A stretch of 64,000 bases of DNA from Salinivibrio sp. ES.052 (GCF_900141775.1 NZ_FSRI01000001.1:652251-716250); one strand, 5' to 3'. Numbered from the stretch's first letter, positions 1 to 10,158 are shown. Translations and numbers: made by a program. The notes: generated from the sequence alone by a model not told the origin.

Positions 1-2
1 TC

Positions 3-749
3 TTTATCGGCATGGCGATTCTTGCTGTGACCGTCACCATTTTGATCTCGTGTCAGCGCCCCCAAGCTCCCCTTGTTCCTGATTTCCAATCTTTTGCCGC
101 GGGGGCAGAGCGAAAGCAGGCGTTTTTTGATTACTTCACCCCTGTGGTTAATGCCATTAACAGCCAAGTACTGGCGGATCGCACCGCATTAATGGCATGG
201 CATGCGCGTAAAAGTGAGCTAAGTAGCCGAGAAATAAAACGTATCCGAGCGCTCGCTGAACAGTATGAGCTTAAAGACTTTAACGTCGGCCAAGAAGCAG
301 ACTGGATGGCATTGATCCAACGGGTGGATATTATTCCTCCGTCGTTGGTGTTAGCGCAGGCGGCGAACGAGAGTGCGTGGGGCACGTCGCGGTTTGCACG
401 GGAAGGGAATAACTACTTCGGCCAGTGGTGCTTTAGTAAAGGATGTGGGCTGGTCCCTAATCAACGAGCGGAAGGGAAAGTGCACGAAGTGGCAGCGTTT
501 GATAACCCGCAAGCCTCGGTACAAAGCTACATCAATAACTTAAATACTCATGCCGCGTACCAAGGGCTACGCGAGATCCGCGCCAACCTGCGTGAGCAGA
601 ATAAACCACTGTCAGGCGCAGCACTCGCCAATGGGCTGGGTCGCTATTCAGAGCGTGGTCAGGCCTATGTGGACGAGTTGCAAGCGATGATCCGCCACAA
701 CCAATTGGATAGGCTCGACCAGCCATCATCCTCATCCAATAACGACTAG
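3..749 (+). CDS. Bax-like glucosaminidase-family lipoprotein (5' end probably outside window)
   Basis: The protein resembles Bax and other exported glucosaminidase-domain proteins that cleave or bind peptidoglycan. The first methionine in view (position 12) is followed at once by a hydrophobic stretch ending in LISC, a lipobox-like sequence, but has no positively charged n-region. The frame is open to the left edge, so the true start is probably a few codons upstream. Residues 100-225 hold the glucosaminidase-like core: an ESAWGTSRFA motif with the presumed catalytic Glu, then NNYFGQWCF. The C-terminus is Ser/Asn rich. Its stop overlaps the ribosome binding site of the next gene. Family assignment is fairly secure; activity is inferred. 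Confidence 0.8.
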   Translation, partial: FIGMAILAVTVTILISCQRPQAPLVPDFQSFAAGAERKQAFFDYFTPVVNAINSQVLADRTALMAWHARKSELSSREIKRIRALAEQYELKDFNVGQEADWMALIQRVDIIPPSLVLAQAANESAWGTSRFAREGNNYFGQWCFSKGCGLVPNQRAEGKVHEVAAFDNPQASVQSYINNLNTHAAYQGLREIRANLREQNKPLSGAALANGLGRYSERGQAYVDELQAMIRHNQLDRLDQPSSSSNND

Positions 750-757
750 GAAAGCCA

Positions 758-1441
758 ATGATTACCCGTTTGCCTCGGTGGGTTGAAGCCGGGGCGTTTG
801 TGTTAGCGCTGATCGCCGGTACCATCAATGCGATCGGTTTGTTGGGCTTTGAACATCAAGCCGTCTCACACGTGTCAGGCACCGCGACGCAATTTGGCTC
901 GGGGTTGTTTGCAGGCCAATGGACACAAGTTATCCAACTGGGTGGCTTATTGTTGGCTTTTTTCCTCGGTGCCGCGATTTCCGGGTGCTTATTGCATGGC
1001 AGCACGCTTAAATTGGGCCGCCATTATGACTCGGCACTGTTTGTCGAAGCTGGGCTGATTATGGTGGCGTTTTATTTTCTTTCTCGCGGTTTTGCCATCG
1101 GTCAGTTAGCAGCCTCGGCAGCGTGCGGCTTGCAGAATGCGATGGCGACGACCTACAGCGGCGCGATCGTGCGCTCAACCCATTTAACTGGCATCTTTAC
1201 CGATTTAGGATTAATGCTAGGGGGCAAGCTGCGCGGCAATTCAGTGGATAAGCGCAAACTGATGCTCTTTTTACTGATCGCATCTGGCTTTATCGTCGGC
1301 GGGGTAGTGGGTGCGGCGCTCTTTGCGCACTTCCATTTTGCAGCCCTGCTGTTTCCCGCAGGGTTATGTTTTGTAGTGGCACTGTGTTACCGCGGGTACA
1401 TGACACGCCAGCGTTTAGTGACTGGCACCAGCAGTAAGTAA
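758..1441 (+). CDS. YoaK/DUF1275-family membrane protein
   Basis: A 227-residue integral membrane protein with about six hydrophobic segments. It matches the YoaK (DUF1275) family: an N-terminal GTINAIGLLGF helix, a conserved THLTGIFTDLG motif around residues 146-157, and GLQNAM before it. These proteins sit in the inner membrane and have no established substrate. The ATG has an AGGA sequence 6 bases upstream that overlaps the stop of the preceding gene, so the two may be co-transcribed. A strong hairpin terminator follows. Confidence 0.8.
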   Translation: MITRLPRWVEAGAFVLALIAGTINAIGLLGFEHQAVSHVSGTATQFGSGLFAGQWTQVIQLGGLLLAFFLGAAISGCLLHGSTLKLGRHYDSALFVEAGLIMVAFYFLSRGFAIGQLAASAACGLQNAMATTYSGAIVRSTHLTGIFTDLGLMLGGKLRGNSVDKRKLMLFLLIASGFIVGGVVGAALFAHFHFAALLFPAGLCFVVALCYRGYMTRQRLVTGTSSK

Positions 1442-1458
1442 CCATACAACTTATTAAC

Positions 1459-1485
1459 AATGCGCGTTTTCGCGCATTTTTCTAA
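1459..1485 (+). terminator. Rho-independent terminator after the yoaK-like gene
   Basis: AATGCGCG, a TTTT loop and CGCGCATT form a perfect 8-bp stem followed by a T-rich run. It ends the first two-gene unit. Confidence 0.75.
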
Positions 1486-1610
1486 TGTATTTGTTGTGCA
1501 TCGTATCGACTTAGCCAACTTGACGGAGTCTTCGGTGCGATCGTCGGGCCTTTCCCTTGTAGCGGTGGCTTCCCGTGTCACCATTCGCGCGTCTTTTCAG
1601 CGCTAAAAGT

Positions 1611-1624
1611 TTGTCTTAAATCAA
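1611..1624 (+). promoter_or_regulatory. Candidate FNR box upstream of glpA
   Basis: TTGTC-TTAA-ATCAA matches the FNR consensus TTGAT-N4-ATCAA at 8 of 10 positions with exact spacing. In E. coli glpABC is activated by FNR under anaerobiosis, so the site is where it would be expected, about 110 bases before the start codon. An imperfect TTCG-TTT-CGAA element at 1637-1647 resembles a GlpR operator half-pair but its spacing is one base short. Confidence 0.45.
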
Positions 1625-1732
1625 ACAAGTGTGAGTTTTCGTTTCGAATTCGCGCATTGTGTGATGATCTCGCCGTCTTTGTGACACGGAAAATGCCACA
1701 CTCCCGTTACGATACAGTAACAAGGAGGCCCC

Positions 1733-3427
1733 ATGCCAAATAGCCAGTATATTGAAACGGATGTGGTCATCATCGGTGGGGGTGCAACCGGCACCGGCAT
1801 CATGCGAGATTGCGCACTGCGTGGCATCTCATGCATTTTGCTCGAACGTGACGATATTGCGGCAGGCACATCGGGGCGCAATCATGGATTGCTGCATTCT
1901 GGGGCTCGTTACGCGGTCACAGATACCGAATCGGCCCGTGAATGCATTCAAGAAAATACTATCCTTAAATCCGTTGCCCGCCACTGCGTAGAAGATACCA
2001 GCGGACTCTTTATCACCTTGCCGGAAGATGATTTAGCGTACCAAGACACCTTTATTGCCAGTTGCGATAAAGCCGGTATTCCGACCCAAAAACTGACACC
2101 ACGTGAAGCGTTAGCGTTCGAACCCAACGCGAATCCAGCGATGATTGGCGCGGTACAGGTTCCGGATGGCATCATCGATCCGTTTCGCTTGTGTGCCGCG
2201 AATGTACTGGACGGCAAAGAGCACGGCGCCAAGGTGTTTAACCATACCCGAGTGACGGGGTTAATTCGTCAAGGGGCGACGGTGCAAGGTGTCCAGTGTT
2301 TGCATACCCTCACCGGCGAGCGTTTTGCCATTATGGCAAAGCAAGTGATCAATGCCGCAGGGATTTGGGGGCAGACAATCTGTGAGTATGCCGATCTGAA
2401 TATCAAAATGTTCCCCGCCAAGGGCTCATTGCTGATCCTCGACTATCGGATTAATAACCGTGTGATCAACCGCTGTCGGAAACCGGCAGACGCTGACATC
2501 TTGGTGCCCGGTGATACCATTTCCTTAATCGGCACCACCTCTGAGCACATCGAGTACGATCAGATTGATAAGCTCGCGGTGACGCCACAAGAAGTGGATG
2601 TGCTGATGCGCGAAGGGGCTAAGCTCGCTCCCATCATGGCCAATACACGCGTGTTGCGCGCCTATGCGGGCGTGCGGCCGTTGGTCTCGGTAGATGACGA
2701 CGGCAGTGGCCGTAATATCAGTCGCGGCATTGTGTTACTCGATCACCAAGCACGCGATGGGCTGGAAGGCTTGATCACCATCACCGGTGGTAAACTCATG
2801 ACCTATCGTTTGATGGCCGAGCAAGCCACAGACTTGGTGGCTGAAAAGTTGGGTAACCGCAACCGTTGCCAAACTGCGACCCGTCCGCTGCCGGGCTCTG
2901 AGCCTTCTAAAGGGATCCGTAAAGCCAGTGCCAGCTTGGTGAAACCTGTCTACCAATCCGCCTATTACCGCCACGGTGAGCGCGTTAGCCATTTTTTAGA
3001 TGAAAGTGACGACAGCCAAGCGGTGATTTGCGAATGCGAAATGGTGACCAAGGGCGAGGTGAACTATGCGATTCAATCTCTGGATGTGAAAAATCTCACC
3101 GATCTGCGTCGGCGCACTCGTCTGGGTATGGGGCCTTGTCAGGGCGAACTGTGCAGCTATCGTGCCGCTAGCTTATTCAGTGAACTGGCAGGGATAGATG
3201 GCCAAGCCAGTGCAGGGCTGCTGGTGGACTTTCTCGAAGAGCGCTGGAAAGGCGTGAAACCGATTTTTTGGGGCGATGCGCTACGCGAAGCCGAATTTAG
3301 CTATTGGATTTATCAAGGATTGTTTGGCGCCGGTGAGGTGCCAACGCCGCCGAAGGCACCGCGCAGTAGCGCTGAGATAAAGCGTGCTGCACCGACGTCA
3401 GCGGCTGATCAGGAGGTATCACAATGA
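1733..3427 (+). CDS. glpA: Anaerobic glycerol-3-phosphate dehydrogenase subunit A
   Basis: Catalytic flavoprotein subunit that oxidises sn-glycerol-3-phosphate to dihydroxyacetone phosphate and passes electrons through GlpB/GlpC to quinone during anaerobic respiration. At 564 residues it is of normal GlpA length. A Rossmann FAD motif GGGATGTG lies at residues 14-21. SGRNHGLLHSGARY, typical of glycerol-3-phosphate dehydrogenases, lies near residues 47-60. A C-terminal BFD-like [2Fe-2S] domain has the cysteine pairs CEC (about 430) and PCQGELC (about 468). AAGGAGG sits just upstream of the ATG. The gene overlaps glpB by 4 bases (ATGA), indicating translational coupling. Confidence 0.95.
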   Translation: MPNSQYIETDVVIIGGGATGTGIMRDCALRGISCILLERDDIAAGTSGRNHGLLHSGARYAVTDTESARECIQENTILKSVARHCVEDTSGLFITLPEDDLAYQDTFIASCDKAGIPTQKLTPREALAFEPNANPAMIGAVQVPDGIIDPFRLCAANVLDGKEHGAKVFNHTRVTGLIRQGATVQGVQCLHTLTGERFAIMAKQVINAAGIWGQTICEYADLNIKMFPAKGSLLILDYRINNRVINRCRKPADADILVPGDTISLIGTTSEHIEYDQIDKLAVTPQEVDVLMREGAKLAPIMANTRVLRAYAGVRPLVSVDDDGSGRNISRGIVLLDHQARDGLEGLITITGGKLMTYRLMAEQATDLVAEKLGNRNRCQTATRPLPGSEPSKGIRKASASLVKPVYQSAYYRHGERVSHFLDESDDSQAVICECEMVTKGEVNYAIQSLDVKNLTDLRRRTRLGMGPCQGELCSYRAASLFSELAGIDGQASAGLLVDFLEERWKGVKPIFWGDALREAEFSYWIYQGLFGAGEVPTPPKAPRSSAEIKRAAPTSAADQEVSQ

Positions 3428-4737
3428 TCCACTACGATATCGCAGTGATTGGTGGCGGCATTGCCGGGTTTACTGCCGCATTGCGGTCACTGGAAGCGGG
3501 CAAGAAAACCGTAATGATTAGCGCCGGACAAAGCGCGCTACATTTCTCGTCAGGCTCAATTGATGTATTGGGCCATTTTCCCAATGGTGAGTCGGTCAGT
3601 CAGCCTTTTGAAGCGATTCCGAAACTGGTGCGCCAGCACCCTGAGCATCCCTATGCCAAAGTCAGTCTAGATGAGATCACCCAGTCACTCGCTTGGTTCC
3701 AACATCAATTGAGTGCGCAAAAGGTGTGTCTGTATCATCAAGAAGACAACGCCAACCACGGCCGTATTACGCCATTGGGCACCGTACGCCCGACTTGGCT
3801 GTCGCAAGGGCATGTGTATCAGCATCGGGGCCCGCGTCGTTTCTCTGGTTTGTGTTTTGTGGCCATTGAAGGCTATCGCGATGCGCAACCGACGTTAGCG
3901 AAAGACACCATTACCGCCCAGCGTGATTTTGCATCCTGCCCAAGTCGCACCATTACGCTGTCGATTCCGGGAGCCGAGCGATTACGCCGTAACCGCAATG
4001 AGTTGCGCTCGGTGGACCTTTCTCGTTTATTGGCTGAGCCTGATGCCTTTGACAGTCTGTGCGAGCAACTAATCGCGCAGTCCGGCCCAGATGAGCTGGT
4101 GATTTTACCCGCCATCATTGCCGATGTGGCCGGCGAGCGGGGGATGGATGCGCTTAAACAGCACACCGATCGCTGTTTTCACGAAGTGCCGACCATGCCG
4201 CCTTCTCTGCTCGGGATCCGCATTGAGCGTGCGTTACAGCGGGCCTTTGCTAGCGCGGGTGGGGTATTGCTGCGCGGCGATCAAGTCACTGGCGGTGAAT
4301 TTGACGACAACGGTCGCCTTACCGCTTTGCATACGCGTCAACTCGAAGATATTCCGTTAACCGCAGAGGCAGTGATCTTGGCCACGGGCAGCTATTTTAG
4401 TCGCGGTCTCAATGCCGACCGCACTCAGGTGAGCGAACCGACGTTGGGATTAGATATGGTGCAAAGCCCTGATCGCAGCGAGTGGCGCAACGACGACTTT
4501 TTCAGTCAGCAAAGCCACCCCTTTATGGCCTTTGGCATCAACACCGACAACCAACTACGTCCCACCGCTCGCGGCAAGCGCTGCCAAAACCTGTTTGTGT
4601 GTGGTGCGGTACTCAGTGGTTACGATCCCGTCTATGAAGGCTGTGGCGGTGGCGTCGCGATTGCAACCGGCTACGCCGCCGCGCAACGTGCGCTCGCTGT
4701 GATGGCGAACGCTAAGGAGGCGTCCCATGCTAACTGA
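3424..4737 (+). CDS. glpB: Anaerobic glycerol-3-phosphate dehydrogenase subunit B
   Basis: Flavoprotein subunit that forms the soluble GlpAB dimer with GlpA and links it to membrane-bound GlpC. The 437-residue length fits the family. The N-terminal dinucleotide-binding motif GGGIAGFTAAL starts at residue 10, and the C-terminus has VYEGCGGGVAIATGYAAA, the second half of the FAD site. The start overlaps the end of glpA by 4 bases and its end overlaps glpC by 11 bases. Such tight coupling of all three genes fits stoichiometric production of the complex. Confidence 0.94.
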   Translation: MIHYDIAVIGGGIAGFTAALRSLEAGKKTVMISAGQSALHFSSGSIDVLGHFPNGESVSQPFEAIPKLVRQHPEHPYAKVSLDEITQSLAWFQHQLSAQKVCLYHQEDNANHGRITPLGTVRPTWLSQGHVYQHRGPRRFSGLCFVAIEGYRDAQPTLAKDTITAQRDFASCPSRTITLSIPGAERLRRNRNELRSVDLSRLLAEPDAFDSLCEQLIAQSGPDELVILPAIIADVAGERGMDALKQHTDRCFHEVPTMPPSLLGIRIERALQRAFASAGGVLLRGDQVTGGEFDDNGRLTALHTRQLEDIPLTAEAVILATGSYFSRGLNADRTQVSEPTLGLDMVQSPDRSEWRNDDFFSQQSHPFMAFGINTDNQLRPTARGKRCQNLFVCGAVLSGYDPVYEGCGGGVAIATGYAAAQRALAVMANAKEASHAN

Positions 4738-5983
4738 ATGGCTGAAACAGCGCGACTATAGCGACCATGCGCCGCAACCCACCAGTTTTGACCAATGCAT
4801 TAAATGCACGGTCTGTACTGTGTATTGTCCGGTATCAAAAGCGAACCCAGCGTATCCTGGCCCCAAAGAGTGCGGCCCAGATGGTGAGCGCCTGCGGATC
4901 AAAAACCCTGAGTATTATGATGACCTGCTCAAGTTATGCACCAACTGCAAACGCTGTGAGACCGCCTGTCCTTCCGGGGTAAAAATTGGCGATATCATTG
5001 CGGTAGCGCGCGGTAAACACGGCAAGAAAAACATCAATCCTAAGCTGATGCGTGATTACGTGCTGAGCCATACCGACTTGTTTGGTACGCTTGCCAATCC
5101 AATGGCACCGTTGGTGAACATGATGACGGATCTGAAACCGGTGAAAGCGGTGATGCATGCCACGATTGGGGTGGATAAACATAAATCTCTACCCAAGTAT
5201 TCTTTTGGCACCTTTCGGCGTTGGATGAAAAGCCAAGCGGCGGCGCAAGCGGATTATCCTAAACAAGTCAGTTACTTTCATGGCTGCTATGTGAATTTTA
5301 ACAATCCGCAGCTTGGTAAAGACTTGGTGAAAGTGATGAATGCGATGGGGTACGGCGTGCAATTGCTCGAGAAACATAAATGCTGTGGCGTGCCTTTAAT
5401 TGCCAATGGCTTTTACGATAAAGCGCGCCGTAACGCGACCGCTAATACAGCGATGATTGCCGATGCGGTTGCCGAGCATCGCCCTGTAATAGCCACCTCC
5501 TCATCGTGTGCGCTGACGTTAAAAGAAGAGTACCCCCACGTACTGGGAGTGGATAACGCCCACGTGGCAGGGCAAATCAGCTTTGTGACTCGCTTTTTAC
5601 TCAAAGCGGCCATGAATGGCGAGATGCCCAAGCTCAACCCAATTAATAAGCGGGTGGTTTACCATACCCCTTGTCACTTGGAGCGCAGTGGTAATGCGAT
5701 GTTTACCATTGAGCTGTTACGAATGATCCCAGGCTTAGAGGTGATTGTGCTCGATAGCGAGTGTTGTGGCTTGGCAGGTACCTATGGGTTTAAAACCGAG
5801 AACTATCAAACCTCGATTGCCATCGGTAGTGGCTTGTTTGCTCAGATTGAAGCTGCGCAGGCGGACTTTGCGATCACCGACTGTGAAACCTGTAAATGGC
5901 AAATTGAAGAAAACACATCGCTGGAAGCTTTGCATCCGGTGAGTGTGCTAGCGATGGCGGTTGGAGAGCCCGCAGCGGCTTAA
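4727..5983 (+). CDS. glpC: Anaerobic glycerol-3-phosphate dehydrogenase subunit C
   Basis: Membrane-associated iron-sulfur subunit that carries electrons from GlpAB to menaquinone. Two ferredoxin-type 4Fe-4S motifs are visible near the N-terminus: CIKCTVCTVYCPVSKANP around residue 23 and CTNCKRCETACPSG around residue 71. Two CCG (heterodisulfide-reductase type) motifs follow: KCCGVPL and ECCGLAGTYG. Length (418 residues) is normal. It is the last gene of glpABC and is followed by a strong bidirectional terminator. No glpT, glpQ or glpK lies alongside in this window. Confidence 0.94.
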   Translation: MLTEWLKQRDYSDHAPQPTSFDQCIKCTVCTVYCPVSKANPAYPGPKECGPDGERLRIKNPEYYDDLLKLCTNCKRCETACPSGVKIGDIIAVARGKHGKKNINPKLMRDYVLSHTDLFGTLANPMAPLVNMMTDLKPVKAVMHATIGVDKHKSLPKYSFGTFRRWMKSQAAAQADYPKQVSYFHGCYVNFNNPQLGKDLVKVMNAMGYGVQLLEKHKCCGVPLIANGFYDKARRNATANTAMIADAVAEHRPVIATSSSCALTLKEEYPHVLGVDNAHVAGQISFVTRFLLKAAMNGEMPKLNPINKRVVYHTPCHLERSGNAMFTIELLRMIPGLEVIVLDSECCGLAGTYGFKTENYQTSIAIGSGLFAQIEAAQADFAITDCETCKWQIEENTSLEALHPVSVLAMAVGEPAAA

Positions 5984-5994
5984 TATTCGCCGCA

Positions 5995-6032
5995 AAGAAA
6001 AAAGCGCCACCGAGTCAGGTGGCGCTTTTTTG
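5995..6032. terminator. Bidirectional terminator between glpC and the BCCT gene
   Basis: AGCGCCACC at 6003-6011 pairs with GGTGGCGCT at 6018-6026 around a 6-base loop. An A-run lies on the left and a T-run on the right, so it can stop transcription from both converging genes. Confidence 0.85.
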
Positions 6033-6048
6033 GGTGAGCGAAACTGGC

Positions 6049-7722
6049 TTAGTTATTCGCTTGCGATGGCGTCGAGGTGGTGGATTGACCCATCGATTCT
6101 GCCAGTAAAGACTTCATCACGCTGATGGTCATCAAGATAACCAACACACTGATTGGCAAGGCGGTCACCATGTTCGCCGTTTGTAGGGCTCGTAACCCAC
6201 CAGCGACCAATAACACCGCCGCGACGGCACCGATCATGGTGCCCCAGAAAACACGAAAGCGTTTGGGCGGATCATCATTGCCCATCGATAAAATCGTGGT
6301 CAGCACCAAGGTGCTTGAATCAGAGGAAGTGATAAACCAGCTAAACAGCAAGAAGATCATCATCGCGTTGAGTACCCAGCCCCAGATCCCGCCACCGGTA
6401 ATGCCATCGGCCGTGGCAAACAACGCAGCGGGTAAGTCCCAGCCATTGACCAAATCAATAATCCCCGCGGTGCCAACTCCGGCGTCGGCAACAAGCTCCT
6501 GATGTAGTGCATTACCACCAAAAATGGCCAGCCAAGCAAAAATCATCAGCGTTGGCGCACACAAGACGCAAATAATAAATTCTCGCAAGGTCCTGCCGCG
6601 AGAAATACGCGCAATAAACAAGCCAATAAAGGGGGCCCAGCCAATCCACCAGCCCCAATAGAAAATAGTCCAGGCATTTTGCCACGCCGCTGGGCCTGGC
6701 TTATCAGGGAACCAGAACCCCATAGGGATAAAACGGGCCAAATAATCGCTCAGTGAGGCGCCAAAGATCTGGATTAACCAAGCGGTAGGACCACCAAAAA
6801 GAAAGTAGGCGATCACTAAGGCAGAGACGATAATGTTCCACTCTGAAATGATGCGGATCCCTTTACCTACCCCGGATAGGGAAGACAGGATCGAGGCCAC
6901 CGAAATCAGTGCAATAAGGATAACTTGGGTGGCGATACCTGGGTCGATGCCAAACAAGCGGTCGAGCCCCACGGCAATCTGACTGACGCCTAACCCCAGC
7001 GAGGTCGCGACGCCGAATACGCAGCCAAGCACCCCTAAAATGTCAGTAATATGACCAATGGGGCCATAAATGCGGTCGCCAATAAGTGGATAAATCGTCG
7101 ATCGCAGTGCGAGTGGCAGTTTTTTACGGAACGAAAAATACGCAAGGGCGAGACCCACAATCACATACACGGCCCAGCCGTGAAAGCCCCAGTGGAAATA
7201 GGTGACACGCAACGCATCGGCGGCGCGATCAAAGCCCATGGTGGTGGCACCGGCCATATCTGCATATGGGTTGTTGGGGTAGCCGAACGCACCACTTGTA
7301 TCAAAGTAGAGCGTGGGTTCGGCTACCCCAAAAAACAATATGCCAACGCCAACACCAGCAGAAAATAACATCGATAACCACGAGAAGGTGCTGAATTCGG
7401 GTCGGTCGTCGTCATCACCTAAACGAATATTACCAAAACGGGTGACAGCGATAATAAAGCTGGCGGCCAGTAATAGGACAAGAACCAGCATGTAGTACCA
7501 ACCGAACGTCGACTCTACCCAGCCGCGAGCAGCGGCAAATACACGGGCGGCTAAATCGGTATTAAACCCGGTGAAAAACACGAACAGACAAACCAGTAGG
7601 GTGGCGGCGATCATCATATTTTTATGAACGCCTTTAAACAGGCCGGTTTGAGTGACGCAATCTGCAAACGGATGCTGCAATGCACTGGCATTGCTCGCAT
7701 CCGACGTACTTCGCGTTGACAT
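6049..7722 (-). CDS. BCCT-family betaine/choline/carnitine transporter
   Basis: Inner-membrane secondary transporter of the betaine-choline-carnitine family, taking up compatible solutes or their precursors. The start at 7722 (MSTRSTSDA...) is chosen because AAGAGGAT lies just upstream and the N-terminal hydrophilic segment then precedes the first of about 12 membrane helices. The open frame extends 55 codons further but that extension is cysteine-rich and unlike the family. Diagnostic motifs are GVGVGILFFGVAEP and the helix-8 signature WWIGWAPFIGLFIARISRGR. At 557 residues it is of usual length with no long C-terminal osmosensory tail. The exact substrate cannot be read from the sequence. 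Confidence 0.9.
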   Translation of the reverse strand: MSTRSTSDASNASALQHPFADCVTQTGLFKGVHKNMMIAATLLVCLFVFFTGFNTDLAARVFAAARGWVESTFGWYYMLVLVLLLAASFIIAVTRFGNIRLGDDDDRPEFSTFSWLSMLFSAGVGVGILFFGVAEPTLYFDTSGAFGYPNNPYADMAGATTMGFDRAADALRVTYFHWGFHGWAVYVIVGLALAYFSFRKKLPLALRSTIYPLIGDRIYGPIGHITDILGVLGCVFGVATSLGLGVSQIAVGLDRLFGIDPGIATQVILIALISVASILSSLSGVGKGIRIISEWNIIVSALVIAYFLFGGPTAWLIQIFGASLSDYLARFIPMGFWFPDKPGPAAWQNAWTIFYWGWWIGWAPFIGLFIARISRGRTLREFIICVLCAPTLMIFAWLAIFGGNALHQELVADAGVGTAGIIDLVNGWDLPAALFATADGITGGGIWGWVLNAMMIFLLFSWFITSSDSSTLVLTTILSMGNDDPPKRFRVFWGTMIGAVAAVLLVAGGLRALQTANMVTALPISVLVILMTISVMKSLLAESMGQSTTSTPSQANN

Positions 7723-7931
7723 GAATAGATCCTCTTTTAAACACCAACAAAACGCGCAACAATTTACGCAACACAGCTTTCCTTTGCAAAAAAAAGAGCT
7801 TTTAATCACATTATATTGAGTTGAAGTGCTGAGAAAAGCAGCGAAATATGCCCAAAAGACGGCCAAGTGGTCATTGTCTTCGTACACTTAGAACCGATAA
7901 CAATCTGAATAATCTGTCTAGGAGTCAGGTA

Positions 7932-8390
7932 ATGAAACCACAGTCCGCTTCACGCGATACCATGCTGCAACTGGGCTACCTGGGCTTAGTTCCTTTTGTT
8001 GGTGGGGTGTTGGTCACTTGGGCCGATCTGACCTTATTTGGCCTCAGTGGTGAGCAGCTCTTTTTAAGCTACAGTGCGGTGATCTTGAGCTTTTTGTCCG
8101 GCGTCTTATGGGGTAATGGCATCGATCATTTTTCTCATAAGCTGAGCCGAAATGCGTTACTGCTGAGTAATCTGTTTGCACTCTTGGCGTGGGGGGCGCT
8201 GATTCAAGGCGCGACCCAATACGTGATTGCCACCGGACTGCTTACCATCGGTTATTTAGCAGCATGGCTGGCGGAAAAATGGATCCGAAAAAGCGAGAGT
8301 GCAGACACGTCCTCCGCCTATCAAACCATGCGTGGTCGCTTGACGGTGGCTGTTGTGGCCTGTCATGGATTGCTGCTTCTTGTGGTGTGA
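7932..8390 (+). CDS. DUF3429-family membrane protein
   Basis: A 152-residue protein with about five hydrophobic helices resembling the DUF3429 family, whose role is unknown. The start at 7932 is preferred over an upstream in-frame ATG at 7848 because AGGAG lies directly before it. After it the sequence begins with a short polar segment and enters a membrane helix (LGYLGLVPFVGGVLV). The conserved core FLSGVLWG is present. It is divergently arranged from the BCCT gene and has its own promoter region. Confidence 0.7.
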   Translation: MKPQSASRDTMLQLGYLGLVPFVGGVLVTWADLTLFGLSGEQLFLSYSAVILSFLSGVLWGNGIDHFSHKLSRNALLLSNLFALLAWGALIQGATQYVIATGLLTIGYLAAWLAEKWIRKSESADTSSAYQTMRGRLTVAVVACHGLLLLVV

Positions 8391-8518
8391 ACAGCAAAAA
8401 GGCGACAAAGAAAAACCCTACCGTGAATGAACCTATTACAGCAATAGGCCGTACCCGTTACTTCGTGTACAAAAAAACAATTAACTTAATAATGAGATTA
8501 AGGGCTGCGGGGTAACCA

Positions 8519-10135
8519 ATGACGATTATACAGTATTTACGCGTGGTGTTTCTTGCACTAGGTATTGCGGTCGCGGCAAGCGGGATGTACTTGTTCAGCG
8601 AAATAAACGCCGTCAAGGCACAGTTTAATGATGTGGTAGAGCGTAACGTTCGCCTGCTGAGCACCGTGTCTGATCTCCGCTATTTTACCGTCACCTATCG
8701 CCGCTTCGCGCTGGATTACGGTTTAACCGATGACAAACAAGCGCACCGCGATATTCTGGTGAAAATTAAGCGCAACGATCAAGAAGTAGGAGAAGCGCTC
8801 GAGGGAATGAAAGCACTCACGGTGAGTGACAATAATACAGAGGCCGTGGCCACCATAGAGACGCGTCTGAATAACTACCGTGAAATGCAAAACGATTACA
8901 TTTCGCTTATCGATAATGGCCGATTGGATGATGCACGCCGCAAAATGTTGGGCCCCATGTTAGCGCCGTTTGACCAGATAGTCGCAAACTTGGCCACGTT
9001 ACAAGAGACGCTGGAAGATCAAGCCAATGCGATAAAGACGCGAGAATCGGAAAAAATCGAGCGATTAATTTATATCGGTATTGCCGTAATTGTTGCACTG
9101 ATTGTGCTGATGGCGGGTGTGGCGTTATTGCTACAACAGCGTATACGTGGACCACTGGCGCAGCTGGTTACTCAGATGCAGCGTGTGGAAAGCGGTGATC
9201 TTACCCAACGTTTGGATCTGGACACGTTTAACCGCGACGAGCTGGGGCAAGCAGCCAATACCTTTGCGCAAATGCAAGAAAGCATTACAGCGCTGATTGG
9301 ATCCCTAGTAAAAGGCACCCAGCGTTTACAAACAGTGAGTGATGAGCTGTCGACGCAGGTGAGCCACACCGTGAACAGTGTTGAGCAGCAGCGTGGTGAG
9401 TTATCACAGCTTGCGAGCGCAATGACACAAATGGAGTCGACCTTTGGTGAAGTGGCGAGTAATACGGTGAATGCTGCAGAGCATACCGATAAAACACGTG
9501 AGTACGCGGAGCAAGGCCGACAAACCTTTGAGGAATCTTATCAGCAAAGCGTGGCGGCAAAAGATCAAGTTAATGAAGCATCACAAGTGATCGAGGCCTT
9601 AACCGAAGACAGCGAGAACATTGGCAAAGTCTCGGAAGTGATCAGCACGATTGCCGAGCAGACTAATTTGTTGGCTTTAAATGCGGCCATTGAAGCGGCG
9701 CGTGCCGGCGAAGCGGGTCGAGGCTTTGCGGTCGTGGCTGATGAAGTACGTGGCTTGGCCACCAAAACCCAATCATCGACCGATGAGATCAACCAGATCA
9801 TTGAAGGGCTACAAACCAAAGCGCGCCAAGCGTATCAAGTGATGAGCGATAGCCAAACGCTTACCCAAAAAGGCTTGGATGATGCCAAACGCGCGGCGGA
9901 AGCGATTGACACCATCAATGATGCCACGCAGCAAGTGTCAGAAATGACCGGTGCGATTGCAACGGCGACCGAAGAGCAAACCACGGCAGCAGCGGATTTG
10001 AATCAAAACGTGTCGGTGATTCACCGTGCAGCAGAGTCGCTCGCCGAGACCGCGGATCAAACTCGCCAAGCATATAAACGGTTGGAAAAAGAAAATGCTA
10101 GCATAAAAGAGCAAGCACAGGCGTTTAGACTCTAG
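8519..10135 (+). CDS. Methyl-accepting chemotaxis protein, helical ligand-binding domain
   Basis: Transmembrane chemoreceptor signalling through CheA/CheW. Residues 7-27 form the first membrane helix and 180-205 the second. The periplasmic part between them is predicted all-helical (four-helix-bundle type) and contains [25 protein letters not shown] domain follows (about 207-260). The signalling tip [19 protein letters not shown] lies near residues 380-398. Length 538 is normal. No CheB/CheR-tethering pentapeptide is evident at the C-terminus. It stands alone, with a terminator right after it. The ligand is unknown. Confidence 0.92.
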   Translation: MTIIQYLRVVFLALGIAVAASGMYLFSEINAVKAQFNDVVERNVRLLSTVSDLRYFTVTYRRFALDYGLTDDKQAHRDILVKIKRNDQEVGEALEGMKALTVSDNNTEAVATIETRLNNYREMQNDYISLIDNGRLDDARRKMLGPMLAPFDQIVANLATLQETLEDQANAIKTRESEKIERLIYIGIAVIVALIVLMAGVALLLQQRIRGPLAQLVTQMQRVESGDLTQRLDLDTFNRDELGQAANTFAQMQESITALIGSLVKGTQRLQTVSDELSTQVSHTVNSVEQQRGELSQLASAMTQMESTFGEVASNTVNAAEHTDKTREYAEQGRQTFEESYQQSVAAKDQVNEASQVIEALTEDSENIGKVSEVISTIAEQTNLLALNAAIEAARAGEAGRGFAVVADEVRGLATKTQSSTDEINQIIEGLQTKARQAYQVMSDSQTLTQKGLDDAKRAAEAIDTINDATQQVSEMTGAIATATEEQTTAAADLNQNVSVIHRAAESLAETADQTRQAYKRLEKENASIKEQAQAFRL

Positions 10136-10158
10136 CCATGACAGTTTGATATCCCCTA

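Noticed and set aside
1637-1647. GlpR operator
   Set aside because: TTCG-TTT-CGAA has a 3-base instead of 4-base centre, so it is not listed as a feature of its own.
7723-7887. N-terminal extension of the BCCT transporter
   Set aside because: Cysteine-rich and unlike the family; a proper ribosome binding site precedes the start at 7722.
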